Positions 20,237 through 31,880 of a stretch of DNA of 64,000 bases are shown piece by piece (within the stretch, counting starts at the first letter, position 1; the number at the start of each line of letters is the position of its first letter). The stretch lies in NCBI GenBank assembly GCA_002989075.1, contig PSQN01000012.1:434001-498000 (forward strand). The letters are read 5' to 3'. The DNA comes from Arthonia radiata. Its lineage: Eukaryota; Ascomycota; Arthoniomycetes; Arthoniales; Arthoniaceae. A program made the translations under genes and the position numbers. Under the pieces are notes generated by a model. That model was given only the letters and a program-made list of their open reading frames with translations, did not search any database and was not told where the DNA came from.

Positions 20237-23200
20237 ATGTCCGTCGACCAACATACACGCGAGGACTATCTCATTGGGTGGATCTGCCCTCTTCAAGTAG
20301 AACAGATAGCCGCCAGTCTCATGCTGGACGAGAAGCATGCATCTCTGCCACAGCCACCAACCGATCACAACTCTTACGCGCTGGGAAAGATCCACGGCCA
20401 CAATGTCGTCATTGCAGGTCTGCCTGTCACAGGTAATACCATGGCTGCTACAGTAATCGCTCAGATGAGGTCGACTTTCCCTCAGATGCGGTTTGGACTG
20501 CTGGTTGGCATTGGCGGGGCGGTCCCTGTCAGAACAAGCGAAGGACCGATCCAACTTGGTGATGTCGTTGTGAGCGATCCAACTGACGACCATTCCGGAG
20601 CTGTTCAATACGACCACGGAAAACTTCGGTTGGGCCACTTTCAGCGAACTGGGTTCTTGGCACCGCCTCCCATGCTTCTGCTGAGTGCTGCGCGACGCAT
20701 GGCCGTTGAAATGGCGACGGTGGACTCCGATCCAATCCTTGATAACTTACAACGTATCAATACGAGTAGACGCAAACTCCACAAGTTCGGCTTTCCAGGC
20801 AAGGGCAAAGGCAAGCTTGAAAAGCCTAATTACCACCATCGTGATGCCAGTCGAAGCTGTCAAGAATGCGGTTGCTCAGACACGGAAGTGCTCGTTCGCG
20901 AGTCTCGTGAATCTACTGACGAGCACGATGACAGTATTGAAATCTTAGTACATCGTGGCACGATCGCATCTGGAGAGGTGGTGCTCAAAGATGCCAATCT
21001 CAGAGATAAGCTAGCTTCTACACACAATGTTCTTTGTTTTGAAATGGAAGCGGCCGGAGCCATGAGAGATTTCCCGTGCCTGGTCATCAGGGGCATTTCC
21101 GATTACTGCGATTCTCACAAAAACGATGACTGGCATGGCTTTGCTTCTGCGTCTGCCGCAGCTTATGCACGGGCACTTCTTGAGTATGTGCCGATGGACG
21201 ATGTAAGAGCTTGCGAGCTGAGCAAGAAAGGTTAGTCAACGGCCAAGACAGCCAGATTGTATGTTACTTAGTTCCTGCACGTCGATTTGCCCCTGCTTCG
21301 GATAGACGCTTCGACAATCCGAGTATCCATTAATGGAGACGCAGTCCATACCTAATCCCAGTCGCATAGATGTTCAGGATCTGAAATCGGGGATTCAAGC
21401 ATTGAAAGACGATAGCCAGCATAACAATGTACGCGAATGGCTGGCACCACCAGACCCCTCAACAAAATTCTACGACGCGCTTCAACGACGTCAAGAAGGT
21501 ACTGGGATCTGGCTGCTAGATCATCAGCATTTTGGAGAATGGAAGGCTCGTTTGTGCACTATGTTGTGGATCATCGGTATACCTGGATGTGGGAAAACTT
21601 TCATCCGCACGACGATCATTGACCACATCAAACGCAATCTTGCTGGGTCAAATCACGCACTTCTTTACTTTTACTTCGACTTCGGAGATATTACTAGACA
21701 GAACTTTTCGGGCATGCTCAGATCACTCGTCTACCAAATGTGCGCTCTAAAGAACAACTTGTGGGCGCAGTTGTGTGAACTCTACAGATCGGATAGAAGG
21801 TCAGAACACGATCCAGCTGACAAGGCTCTGGAAGAGTTCTTCGCAAAAGCAACAGAGCACTTTGAGTCTGTTAGTCTTGTCATTGATGCCTTAGACGAGT
21901 GCTAGACACGCCCCAGTCTTCTTGCATGGCTAGTCGGAACCGCAATGCGAAACAAAAAACTGAGGATTGTTGTTGCGAGTCGTGAGGAAGAAGACATTCG
22001 TGCCGGTACGTCTGAAAGCATTCATGGTCTCCCTAAGGCTGCCGTCGCAGCAGTATGCAACAGTCGTCTCCAGCGCTCCCGCAACTTCAGCAGGCCTGCT
22101 CATAATGCATCGAGCTAATATGCTGCCCCCAGATCTGGAGGCTTTAGAAATATCGCAGACCCTGCGACTCGGCGAAGGGAACATCAACAACGACATCCAC
22201 ATCTATGCTCATTCAAGGCTCTACGAGGGCCCAGACTTCAAGCTTTGGAAGGGTCGAGAAGATGTGCTGGAGATGATAGAGACATCAGTTCGACACAACG
22301 CACATGGAATGTGGGCTGTCCTTGCTCATCAGACTTACAGTGAGCCCTTGACTGACTTTACGTCGTTAGGTTCCGGCTAGCGGCCTGCCAACTCGATTCT
22401 CTGCAAGAGTGCATAGATCTTGAAGAAGTAGAAGTCCAGCTGCGCCGCTTGCCGCAAACACTGGATGACATGTACACGCGCATTCTCTCGAATATGAAGC
22501 TGATGCACAAGCGGAAGGACATCATCCTATTGCAGGTACTCCTCGTTTCCGACAGACCGTTGTTTCTCGAAGAAGCTGTGGACCTTCTTGCGACGAACGT
22601 TGAGCGTTGCTCATTCAGTCCTGGTCATAGGATGCCTGAGCCTAGACATTTGTGCAAGCTGTGTCCGAGCCTAGTCTCTATCGCACCTCGCACGCGGCAG
22701 CGGTCAAGTCCAAGCTCGCTCCGGAAGCCAGTGCACCAAGGTCTAAGGGAAAAGGGAGACGCGATCGGGTTCTCACACTTCTCAGTCAAAAGCTACTTAC
22801 AATCCACTAGCGTCCCTCCCCAGTTCTCAGACAGCTTCACTGCTCGTGCCGCTCAAAAGACTGCAGTCGAGTTTGATCTGACGTATCTCTTTGACATGGC
22901 AAGCCGTTCGGACTCCGGAGACATCCCAAAAGCAAGCCCCACGGCTTCAGACGACAGACCTTGGGCCAAACATGCAGCGAAAATCTGGTTTGAGCAAGCG
23001 TTGAAGGTCGACAGTGAAACAAGCACACGCGAATTGATCCTGCGGATGCTTTGTGACCCTTCAAAGCGCAAAGTATGGTTGAGTGAGGGTTGACATTATG
23101 AGGATCGAAACCCTGCTGAACCGTTGTACTATGCATGTCTCGGTGGCATGCAGCATTGCGCTCAAGACCTTCTTCAGCGAGGAGCCAACATCGAGGCACG

Positions 23201-24365
23201 AGGTGGTCGATACGGGTATCCGCTTTCTGCAGCTGTTGCTCGCGGTCATGAGCATATAGTCCGGCTGCTTCTCGTCTCTGGCGCGAACATCAATGCGCGG
23301 GGTGGGCAGTCTGCCAATGCGCTTCAAATAGCTTGTTGGAAAGGCGACGAGAATATTGTCCTGCTTCTCGTAGAGGGAGGTGCAAATATTAACACCAAAC
23401 ATCGTCTTGGTACCGCTCTGTACGCTGCATGTTTCCATGGACACGAGCACATTGCGCGTATCCTCATCGATCACGGATCAGATTTGAATGCAAAATCTAC
23501 CTCTTCGGAGGAAACCGCGCTCATCGCCGCGTGCGAGAATGCCAATATGCCCATTATTAAGCTACTCATCGACCGAGGAGCTGATGTCAATATGCAATCA
23601 GGTGATAGGAGGGCCCTCCAAGTCGCTTCTGGGCGTGGTGACATAGCAATGGTGCAACTTTTGCTCGATCGAGGAGCAGCCATAAATCTGACGGGAAGCT
23701 ACGGTGGCAGTGCACTCCGTGCTGCGTCTAAAGGAGGCAGATTATCAATGGTGAGGCTACTCCTTGATCAAGGCGCGGATGTCGCTGTTGAAGCAGGAGC
23801 TTTCAGTAACGCCCTCGACGCTGCTTGCTACGCGGGCAATTCTCGGATCGCGCTCCTATTACTCGACTACGGTGCGGACGTTGACTCCATATCGCCCGAT
23901 GGAGAGACTGCGCTACAGAGCGCATCAAGAAAGGGTCACGAGAAGCTGGTGCAGCTACTATGCGAGCACAGAGCGGATGTGAATTTAGGAGGCCATAAGT
24001 ACGGTAGTGCACTCCAGCTCGCTTCCAATTATGGCCACGAAACCATTGTGCGGCTCCTGCTGGATCGAGGAGCGGACATGAATGCGGAGAGCCAATTCTC
24101 AGGTACCGCCTTGCAAGAAGCCTCCTCTACTGGTTACGAATCAATTGTGCGGCTTCTACTAGATCGAGGAGCGGATACAGATATAAAGAACCACTGGATG
24201 GGTACCGCGCTCCATGAAGCCTCTCTTTGGAATCATGAATCGATCGTGAAATTACGCCGCGATCGAGGAGCAGCTGAGGAGTCAGCTGAGGAATTTTCGG
24301 AAGACGACTCCTCGCAAGAACGGACGCGATCTTTTGCAAGCATTGAAGCTGCATTTGGGATTTAA
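20237..24365 (+). pseudogene. NLR-type PNP-NACHT-ankyrin gene interrupted by in-frame stops
   Basis: Four exons fit by frame: 20237-21202, 21306-22005, 22133-22310, 22370-24365, about 1,280 codons. The N-terminal nucleoside-phosphorylase-like domain (about 8-320; LLVGIGGAVPV, FEMEAAGAM, IRGISDYCDSH) is an effector/sensor domain of fungal STAND proteins. The NACHT domain has Walker A GIPGCGKT and Walker B LVIDALDEC, then VASREEED, and a winged-helix-like part (LPQTLDDMYTRIL). Twelve ankyrin repeats of about 33 residues close the protein. The reading frame is broken by TAG at 21903-21905, right after Walker B, and TGA at 23091-23093, just before the ankyrins. Three introns splice cleanly and the repeats are well kept, so decay looks recent. 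An 81-nt in-frame intron (23073-23153) could bypass the TGA; nothing plausible bypasses the TAG without losing Walker B. Such proteins act in non-self recognition and programmed cell death. Confidence 0.85.
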
Positions 24366-24519
24366 TGTCTGAGGGCGCTGGTTCCGCACTGAAACCGAGT
24401 CTTGATTGGGACGGATCAGCACCGTCTCGCTTCGTTCAAGATCACGGTTCTTCTGAACAAGGTTCGACGCACCGGCTTTGGACAGCATAACAGCTGTGCC
24501 AATGTGCTATCGGAGGGAA
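24366..24519. other. NLR 3' flank
   Basis: A short stretch between the NLR stop codon and the tandem array. No gene. Confidence 0.5.
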
Positions 24520-24915
24520 GATGTCCTACGGAATTTTGGTAGGACGTTTCGCAGAGCTATGGAGTTTGAGGACGGAGTGTCCTCGAGGAAATCTCCTACG
24601 ACACTTCAGGGTCGCAGGACGTCCTCGACGAGTATAGAGAGCAAACTGCTCTATCGGACGATTCGGAGGACGTCTCGTAAGACATTTGGACAATGGAGCA
24701 TCGAAACAAAGTGTCCTACGGGACAAACGGTTGGATAGTCTTAGCGTCTCGTAGGACATCTCGTCTTGGTGAGCATCGAGAGCAAAGTGTCTTATGGGAA
24801 GGATTTTGAAAAGATATAAATGGTAGAGACCACGCGACGACTCCGTTAGGAATGGCTATGGGCAGCAAAGTACCTTACGGGACATTTTCTTTCGGGATGA
24901 CTACCGACAGTGGAA
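24520..24915. repeat. Degenerate tandem repeats with GTCCTACGGGA core
   Basis: About six imperfect units start near 24521, 24577, 24648, 24711, 24787 and 24870, so periods are 56-83 bases. Each begins with a variant of GTGTCCTACGGGA; several carry the reverse complement GTAGGAC or CGTCTCGTAGGACATCTCG inside and end with GAGCATCGAGAGCAAA or a variant. In the first unit GTCCTAC and GTAGGAC form a 7-bp hairpin. No coding frame runs through. It may be a relic of a mobile or foldback element or a minisatellite. Confidence 0.7.
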
Positions 24916-25062
24916 ACTCATACAGATGACAAAGACAATAAGAATATTGCTTACTGAACCGACGAGTCTCCCCTTCCGAAAAGCTCGGTGTCTAAGAAAT
25001 CAAACAGAGAGCCACGCTTCACCACGCGAGCGGCCCTTCAATAGCCTCACATCTCACACATC

Positions 25063-26444
25063 TCACCCCCCATCACCCCACCCACTCCTAAGATACTCGC
25101 AAACCACCTCCCCCCAAACCATCCCCCTCTTATACCCCCAAACACCCTCCGCATTCCCCCTCCTCATCCCCTCAATCGCCTCCGCCAACCCCTCCGCCAT
25201 CTCCCTCCCCTCTCCTTTCACCTCAGCAAGCGGATACGAGTAAGTCTTAAACGCAAACACAATCGCCTTTGTTCCCGGCATGCGGAAAAGCTTCTGGCTT
25301 TCACAGCGCAGATAACACTGCTCTGGCGCGACCTGCGCCCTCTCCCTCTCCAGCTCCTCCGCGGGTAACTCCTCACCTGGCCTCAAATGGTTCCCTGTAC
25401 TCCCTTCTTCGTCACCGGGGCTGTACAGCTCCTCGTGCGTTTGAACCGTCCAGTTGGACCTGCGGACCCACTTCCCCACTTCAAGCCGGGAGAAGTAACG
25501 GTCCATGGATTTCTCCAGCTTCTCTTTGTAGCTCGGCACCGGCGCGTGGATGTCCGCGAGTCGTAATCCAAGCTTATGACGCGTGTTGAAGCCGGAGGGC
25601 GTGCAGACGGCGTAAGCTTGGAGGATGTATTTTTCCGTTCCGTCCTTTTCGGTGCTGTCGGACAGGAGAATGAGGAGTTCGGTATCGATGATGCTGGAGA
25701 GGGTTTGGAGGGCGGTGATGCTGGGGGTGTGTTCGCCTTTCTGGATTGGTAGGGTGGTTGGCGTGAGGGCGGTGGGAGATGTGGGGAATGCTTCAGAGGT
25801 CAGGTGGCAGTGGAGCGAAGTGCCGTGGAGGATGAAGAGGCTGGGGTAGCGCGTGGGGAGGTAGGTTGCGGTGAGCCAGGTGTAGCATTCGGAGACGGCG
25901 GGTGCGGCGATGGGGTTCGCGCCGAGGGCCGTGAAGGGGTGCGCGGACATGATATGACGGCGGTAGTGAATGCGATTAAGGTAGGTGTTGTCGATTTCGA
26001 TTAGCTCGGACGGTGGCATGCGTTGGGTACCTGGGCGGGGTGAGTTGAGTGACGAGGGTTTATGGTCGGTCCAAGGCGGGACTCGAAGAACATCAGGTCA
26101 CATAAAAAGGACAACGTACTCATTGAGAGGTGATAGATTGGGTTGAACGGTCGTAGCCTCATCGGCACAGTCTCTTTCCAGTTGAAGTTGGCGATTGGCT
26201 CGATGGACGGCCATGTAGGCTGCTCTTCTCTTCCCGTCTTCGATTCTATGAGCGTGTTTCGCGGCTTGTTAGATACCATCGGTATGATGCGCACATTGAG
26301 TGAGATACAGATGGCGCATAGAATAATAGAAATCAAGACGAGTGGGAATAAGGCAGGATGAATATTTGAGTCTAGGAGATGTCCCATGTATTCCTTAAAG
26401 TCAAGCACGAGCTCGAAGTCGGAGACGGTAGTTGCGTTTGTCAT
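25063..26444 (-). CDS. HRQ/DUF3445 heme-dependent oxygenase-like protein with membrane anchor
   Basis: Exons 26444-26120 and 26030-25063 give about 430 residues; the 89-nt intron has GTACGT and CGCCCAG ends and splicing gives YHLSMSTQRMPPSELIEIDN. I chose the ATG at 26444 for its A at -3; an in-frame ATG at 26489 is possible. One transmembrane helix (about 30-52, HPALFPLVLISIILCAICIS) is followed by the DUF3445 domain: WPSIEPIANFNWKET, LRPFNPIYHLSM, ATYLPTRYPSLF, then the core RCESQKLFRMPGTKAIVF and TYSYPL. Proteins of this family are linked to heme-dependent oxidative N-demethylases and are common, poorly studied fungal proteins. Reaction and substrate here are unknown. Confidence 0.85.
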
Positions 26445-26681
26445 AGTCAATTTCAACAACTGATTCTCTTGTTTCCTGAGTGCGTGCATAAAGTAGCGGA
26501 CTGTCACAAGTCGCCACTAGTGTATGCAAGTTTGGGGGGTTAGAAGACAGAAGTAGAAAGCGAGACCATGGGAAGTGTCAATCTACATCGCTCAACGCGA
26601 TGATGATGGTGATGATCAAAGTCTATCCTCTGGAAGCGAAGGTCGATTCATGTGAGGACAGTCATTGAGCGTGGCAAACCC

Positions 26682-27089
26682 TTAGGTTTGGCAAGCTCCG
26701 AGCCAACCCCGCTCCGACTCCGCAGACGCTGTTGAGCCCTTACGTGAACTATCCTCTGTTGATATGCTCGCCGACTTGCAGACTTCGACTCTATGCTTCG
26801 GTGGACTTTCCGGTGGCTGGGTAAATCGGCGCGCGGTGCCGTGTGGATCGCGGTACGTTGGTTGACAGCCCTCAGCAGAGCATTCCGGGTGCCGGAACAC
26901 TTTCCCACTGCCACATTGATGAAAATGGCCTTCTGACTGCGCATGTTCTTCGATGATCTTGGTGAATTTGGGTCGCATGCACATGCGCTCGTTAGCGTTG
27001 TGCCATTTGATGTTCGCCCGTTGGCACTGCTCCAAGACGATGAACGTGGTGTGGCCTCCAGGACAACAGCATCGTTTAGCGACGCACAT
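26682..27089 (-). CDS. Possible Cys/His-rich protein, unknown
   Basis: A single frame of 135 residues from ATG at 27089. The first half has regularly placed Cys and His residues (MCVAKRCCCPGGHTTF, LEQCQRANIKWH, CGSGKVFRHPECSAEGC), suggesting a small metal-binding fold; the second half is Ser/Pro-rich and probably disordered. No signal peptide or membrane segment. No family recognised. The Cys/His pattern favours a real gene, while the gene-poor setting and lack of splice support keep confidence low. A 237-base gap separates it from the HRQ gene's start on the same strand. Confidence 0.45.
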   Translation of the reverse strand: MCVAKRCCCPGGHTTFIVLEQCQRANIKWHNANERMCMRPKFTKIIEEHAQSEGHFHQCGSGKVFRHPECSAEGCQPTYRDPHGTARRFTQPPESPPKHRVEVCKSASISTEDSSRKGSTASAESERGWLGACQT

Positions 27090-27748
27090 TTGTGAAGAAT
27101 AGGTAAGGTGAATGAAATTCGATGCTCGTTTCGTGCTGGTAATGCTTGCGTTTGTAGCAGTGCCAGGTGAAGTTTGATATGCTTTCGCTTGATGCTTGGT
27201 GAGATTCTGACAACATGACGCCCTCACGCTGGCACTTGTATGCCGTCGCATACTCTTCGCGCGCCTCCAGTGTTGTGTGCGTAGTTTGTCGTGCCATCTT
27301 TGTTGCACATTTCGACAAGGACTTGACGCTTGCCTCAGACACGCAACAAACCTACCTGATTGCTATGTCATACCACTATAGCATTGATGCGACAATGAAT
27401 GCGCGTTATCTGTTCTGAGAGTCTTCTTTTTCATGAGAATACTGGCTAGATGGCCACAATCCTTTGCAGACGATTGACCCTCATAGCGTCGTCGTTTGAT
27501 TGGCAAACACCGCATGTCCGAGTGCGAACGAGGTCGAATCATGATTCTCTTATCATCGATCTGATGACCACGATGAATGCCTTTCACCCCGTGTAGCGGT
27601 CCTCGTAATACGGTCTGTTCAACATAGTGCTGCTTGGATGATGGTTGTGCAGGCTCACCCCCGACCGCGCGACCGCACAAATTTCAATGTTCTGCACCAA
27701 TTACTGACAATCTTTTCATAGCAACGCTTGCATATGAATGTCATTTTC
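27090..27748. other. Spacer, no gene supported
   Basis: 660 bases between two minus-strand genes. Short frames only; no recognisable protein, RNA gene or repeat. Confidence 0.5.
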
Positions 27749-28357
27749 TCACTCCGAATCAACAAAATTGTTCGCCAAACTGCCCACCCAAGGGAGCTCG
27801 AACCGGCCCAGGGAATCAGCTGCCGGAAGTCAGCCAGGGCCGCGATTCAGGTGACCATCAGCCACGTACCGTCATTGTACGCGTGCCACGTCATGAATGC
27901 TATGAGGACCAGGTCAACGACTAGCAGCATGTAGGAGACCACAGCCGTGAATGAGAAGATGATGTGCAGTCCGAAGAGGCCAGTGAAGACCAAGCTTGAC
28001 TGCCAGGCATGGAACCTGAACCGTTGCATTAGCTCCTTAATGCCCGCAGAGACACAACCGTCGCATGTAAGCTGCATACCGCACGTAGTCGCTCTTATGC
28101 TCCAGCATCAACAGTATCGCGCCGCCGGCGGGAGGCAGAGCCAAATACGCCAGCGCGGCTTCCACTTCCAGGCGCATTGGTAGACTGTTGGCGTAGGGGT
28201 CTGGATTGCGATCGTCTGTATTCCCAAAGCCAGTCGTCGACACGTTTGGAGCAGCTTCGACATCGTCCGAATAGGGAGTTTGCTGCCGCGCAGTCGGGTC
28301 GCGCTCCAGCGGCGCGTCAGGCTCGTTGGACTCGTCTTGGTACGATTGGTAGCTCAT
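27749..28357 (-). CDS. UPF0132-like small membrane protein
   Basis: Three exons, 28357-28080, 28015-27870 and 27819-27749, give 164 residues; introns are 64 and 50 nt. The ATG at 28357 is the first in frame. A Pro/Asp/Thr-rich cytosolic N-terminus (1-65) precedes LRLEVEAALAYLALPPAGGA-type sequence split as a first membrane segment, the family core EHKSDYVRFHAWQSS, two further hydrophobic helices and the conserved ending GSLANNFVDSE. The family (UPF0132, three helices) occurs from bacteria to fungi; its function is unknown. Splicing is strongly supported because each exon continues the conserved pattern in frame. Confidence 0.85.
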
Positions 28358-29391
28358 GACTGAGCTTCCTTGCGACAAACTATGAGCGTGGATTGCGGTT
28401 GTGTGTCTATGCAAGCTGGATATAGTACAGTGGACGGCAACTACAAAATGGGATTTGGTGAAGGCAGCAAATGGAGGCCGGGATAGAGAAACCGTGATCC
28501 GGCTAAACCGCGGGAGATGTCGAGATTAGCGTGTCAAGTCCTGCTTTTGTCTTCACATCACCGTACTTCGCAATCCCTTGCGGCTTTTAGAGCGTCTTCA
28601 GCCGTCACTCTATTGCGGGACCCCAAGGAATTGACTAACTTCAAGTGGAGCCGAGTATCAAACGAGTGTTCGTCCAAGGTAGCACAGACAGCCAGCAGCG
28701 CGGATTCACTACGACACGCAGTGGCTTAGATGACCCAGGAAGCACCGGTCTCGCCTTTACCTTAGTCGAATGACGAAAGTGAGTCGAGATGTCATTTCTT
28801 CTGAGGGACAAAACGATCACATTTCTCGTCACGGGCGGGGTGTGATCGGGTCGTTCCTAAGCATCCACTTGCTACGAGGATCGACTAGGTACACTACAGA
28901 AATGTCAAGGCCGGCACCCAACGTATCAAGGTCGGACTACATTCCATAGCCCTATGAGAGAGCGCTGCCAGACCATGCTTATTACGCTAGAGACTGCTGT
29001 CGATCAATACTCTCCCTTTCAATGATACACCACGGCATAAAGAAAGTTTCACGTGGTGTGACACGCTTGTTCCCTGGCCAAAGCCTCTCGACCATGCGGC
29101 GTGCAAGACGCGGTGCTTGAAATGGGAGTTGAGAGCCTGAAGCTTAGGTGGCGCTTGTGTTCCGGATACGTTCGTTGCTGTTATGTCCATGGACGTAATG
29201 GCTTTTGTACGACACCTGGCCAAACATCTTCAAAATGGCCGGAATGACACCTAATACTAAGCTCGATACACAACGATTCCAGCGCGGCCAGAATTTCGTT
29301 ACTTCCATTCCCTCTGCGTCAAAACAAGTAAAGAACACGCACAGCACCATCGGCCCACCCCTGGCAGCTGCAGTGATTCTCATTCCTCATT
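28358..29391. other. Divergent spacer, no gene supported
   Basis: 1.0 kb between divergent genes, holding both promoters. Short frames only. Confidence 0.5.
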
Positions 29392-29930
29392 ATGTCCCAG
29401 TCCCAGCTCCCCCGTGAAGACTTTCAAGCCCGGCGGGAGGCGACCCGTCTCGAGCACTATCCTCACATCCACCACACAAGACACACGTTCCAAATCCCGA
29501 TATCCGAGCGCGACCGCACTCTTATCAAGTGCGAGATGAACGACTGGCACATGCCCTACTTCTTTTCGAACGACCGCCAGGCGGACCTCATGCGAGAGAT
29601 TCAAGCAATCTATGCGAAAAGCGCTGACTGTCGGTCCGAGAAGCCGCTGTACTGTTGGGTCGAGTAAGTTTCTACGTCGGTCTTGGTTATGTTTGTCGTC
29701 GGCAAGAATGTCACGCGGAAAGACGAGCCGGGGACTAAGCCCAGTCTGCTAACACACACAGGCATGAGCACCGCGACCGGTTCAAGATTCTACATCATAA
29801 CACGAACCCCAATGCGGAGCCCGCTGCGAGCGTGAATGGCAAAAGCTTTTGGGTCTGGTTTGCGATCAGCTTTGAGAAACTCAGAGACAAGGAGGTTGTA
29901 GACTTTGAGGAGATTCAGTTGACGCGTTGA
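29392..29930 (+). CDS. Unknown small cytosolic protein, two exons
   Basis: Exons 29392-29663 and 29762-29930 give 146 residues; the 98-nt intron has a GTAAGT donor, a CTAAC branch and an ACACAG acceptor, and the frame continues as WVEHEHRDRFKIL. The sequence is hydrophilic with His-rich start (EHYPHIHHTRHTF), a Trp/Phe-rich middle (MNDWHMPYFFSNDRQ) and a regular ending (SFWVWFAISFEKLRDKEVV). No domain, signal peptide or membrane helix is seen and I do not recognise the family. Clean splicing and balanced composition make it very likely a real gene. Confidence 0.7.
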
Positions 29931-30588
29931 TGAGTGCTGCAGCGCCTGTGTGGGAGGCGACACATACTCTCGTTAATCGATGTACCTCTCTTGGTCTCTT
30001 GCAGATTGAATACTGTGCAAACAAATCTATGGCCAGCCACTCCGCTGATGGCCCTCACGCTTGGTATAAGTATGCTGCGGATGAGGGTACGGTTCGTTGC
30101 AATGACTGGTCAGCGACTTGTTCGTGATCTGCATTCAGAATCAATCCTCAGCATGTCTTGTTATCCTACACTGAGATCTGTTCTTATCACAATATTTGGT
30201 AAAGACGTTTTGACATATAAATTGCCATACACTATGCCTGACTGTACATGACAAGCGCTCACAAGACAGCACCTAGGCGCTTTTTGATTGCTGCTGGCAC
30301 GCAGATGATTCTCGTAAGATAAGCACGCGGACACAGGAGAAGCAGCACGTTTAGAGGGACGGCAGTCATAAAATGATTGCGATGAGATCTGAAGCATTCA
30401 TGTATCCGTGGTTTCCTATTTGCGAATCAATCATCCACCCCACCACAGAAACACCTAACTGTATAGGTCGCAAATCCGAGTGCCTGCAGCATCGCGCAAT
30501 GTGTGGAGTGAGTCGGCCCATTGTAAGGTGTGACCGTGCGAGCAGCATCAATGACGCCCGACAGGCCCACAACTCAGAGCTGTCTGGC
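29931..30588. other. Convergent spacer, no gene supported
   Basis: 660 bases between convergent genes, so mostly 3' UTR. No coding signal. Confidence 0.5.
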
Positions 30589-31880
30589 TCAAACGCCGAT
30601 AGCATTTCCCTTCAACTTGAGTGTGTCAAGAGCGCCGATACCAGTAAGTTTGACGTCAAGCTGCTGGCGAGCGCCGCCCGCCGGAGAGCTGTCGCTCGAG
30701 TCTGGATCCGCGGGATACGAACCTCCCCCTTGACCTCGTTTGAAGAGTCCGGAGAGGCCGCTGCTGACGACAATGCGCAGTTCCTTGAACACTATGCGCA
30801 TGGACGGTAGCGTGGCCGCTATGAGGTACATGCCACACTCAAGGTAGGTGACGATGACGCTGAGAGCATTGGTACCTACACATGATCATTCGTTAGCTCA
30901 TTTCAGACTATTTGCAATTGGGAGGCTCAGGGCGCTGCAGCTTACGCATCGTCACGTTATTAGCCATCTTCGTGACATAATTGGCGTCAATGTAAAAGCT
31001 CAACCGGAGACAGGCGCCGACGACGCCCCTAGTGATTAGATCAGTCGGTTGCCATGAGAAAACCGCGTCATAAGGCTGAGAACGCACACTGAGGCGGCTG
31101 CAAATGTGAACATCAAACCCAGCCTCTTGAGCCAGCTCATTGAAAGCTTCCAGAGGATCGGGATTGGAAGGACTAGCATGACCACGTCGCTCAGGATATT
31201 TGGCAAACTGATCCAGGTTCCTAGGACCGCGGTGTCAAGGCATCGTCCCTAACTCTGGAAGTTAACAAAGGACGTCATTTGGAATCCACAACTGCAAGGT
31301 TGTACATACCCGGTGACCGGTGGGATCCCAAGATGCAGAGATTGGTTTGCAGACGAAAATGCTGGGTACCAACCACGAGATTGCGTTAACCACAAGAAAC
31401 GCGCTAAGTCCATATGTGATTCTGCGGAACCATTGATTTATCTTGAACAGCCTCAAATACAGCAGGCATAGCGAAAGTTTTGGTAAGACGCTAGCAATAG
31501 GATAGACAACGCTGAAGCCGTAGACCGATTTGTAGATGATCACCCAGTTCTGACCTTTTTGTTAGCGTATGTCTCGGCATTCGCACGATCCTACCAACTT
31601 GGAGTTTTTCGGCCTTCGCATCGCTGGCATACCAAGCCTTGTAAGCCCTGCTGTTGACCATTGCGCATATGCACATGGCAAAAAATGCAAGCAAAGAGCT
31701 AATGATGAGAGCATCTTGCCAGATATCCGCAGTGAAGAGCTGATGTCTCTTCCGAACGCGAATTGCGGTCGTCGTGAGCTTGAGAACTACGCACAGGAGT
31801 GTCAGTGCGAAAAGTGCAGCCGCGCCGTTGAGTTGCTGTTGCAGCCAGAACTCCTTCTGGGCCAGTGTCTCGATCGCCAT
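30589..31880 (-). CDS. Fungal rhodopsin-domain integral membrane protein (7 TM)
   Basis: Five exons: 31880-31599, 31549-31310, 31248-31088, 31028-30946, 30875-30589, giving 350 residues; introns are 49-70 nt and every junction keeps the family pattern. Seven hydrophobic helices can be traced, including ALFALTLLCVVLKLTTTAIR, YPIASVLPKLSLCLLYLRLF, YGLSAFLVVNAISWLVPSIF, NILSDVVMLVLPIPILWKL and LMFTFAAASVGVVGACLRLS, then a last helix after ALSVIVTYLECGMYLIAA. Family marks are CKPISASWDP, RCLDTAVLGTWISLPN and LPSMRIV. The C-terminal tail is Gly/Ser/Asp-rich and cytosolic. This large ascomycete family of plasma-membrane proteins resembles PTH11-like receptors without the CFEM domain; ligand unknown. 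Confidence 0.88.

Noticed and set aside
21854-21916. 47-nt intron with a good GTTAGT donor and CCCCAG acceptor that would remove the first NLR stop
   Set aside because: It deletes Walker B, shifts the frame and meets a stop soon after, so it cannot rescue the protein.
27795-27812. tRNA B-box-like GAGCTCGAACCGGCC
   Set aside because: No A box or cloverleaf around it; it lies in the last exon of the UPF0132-like gene.
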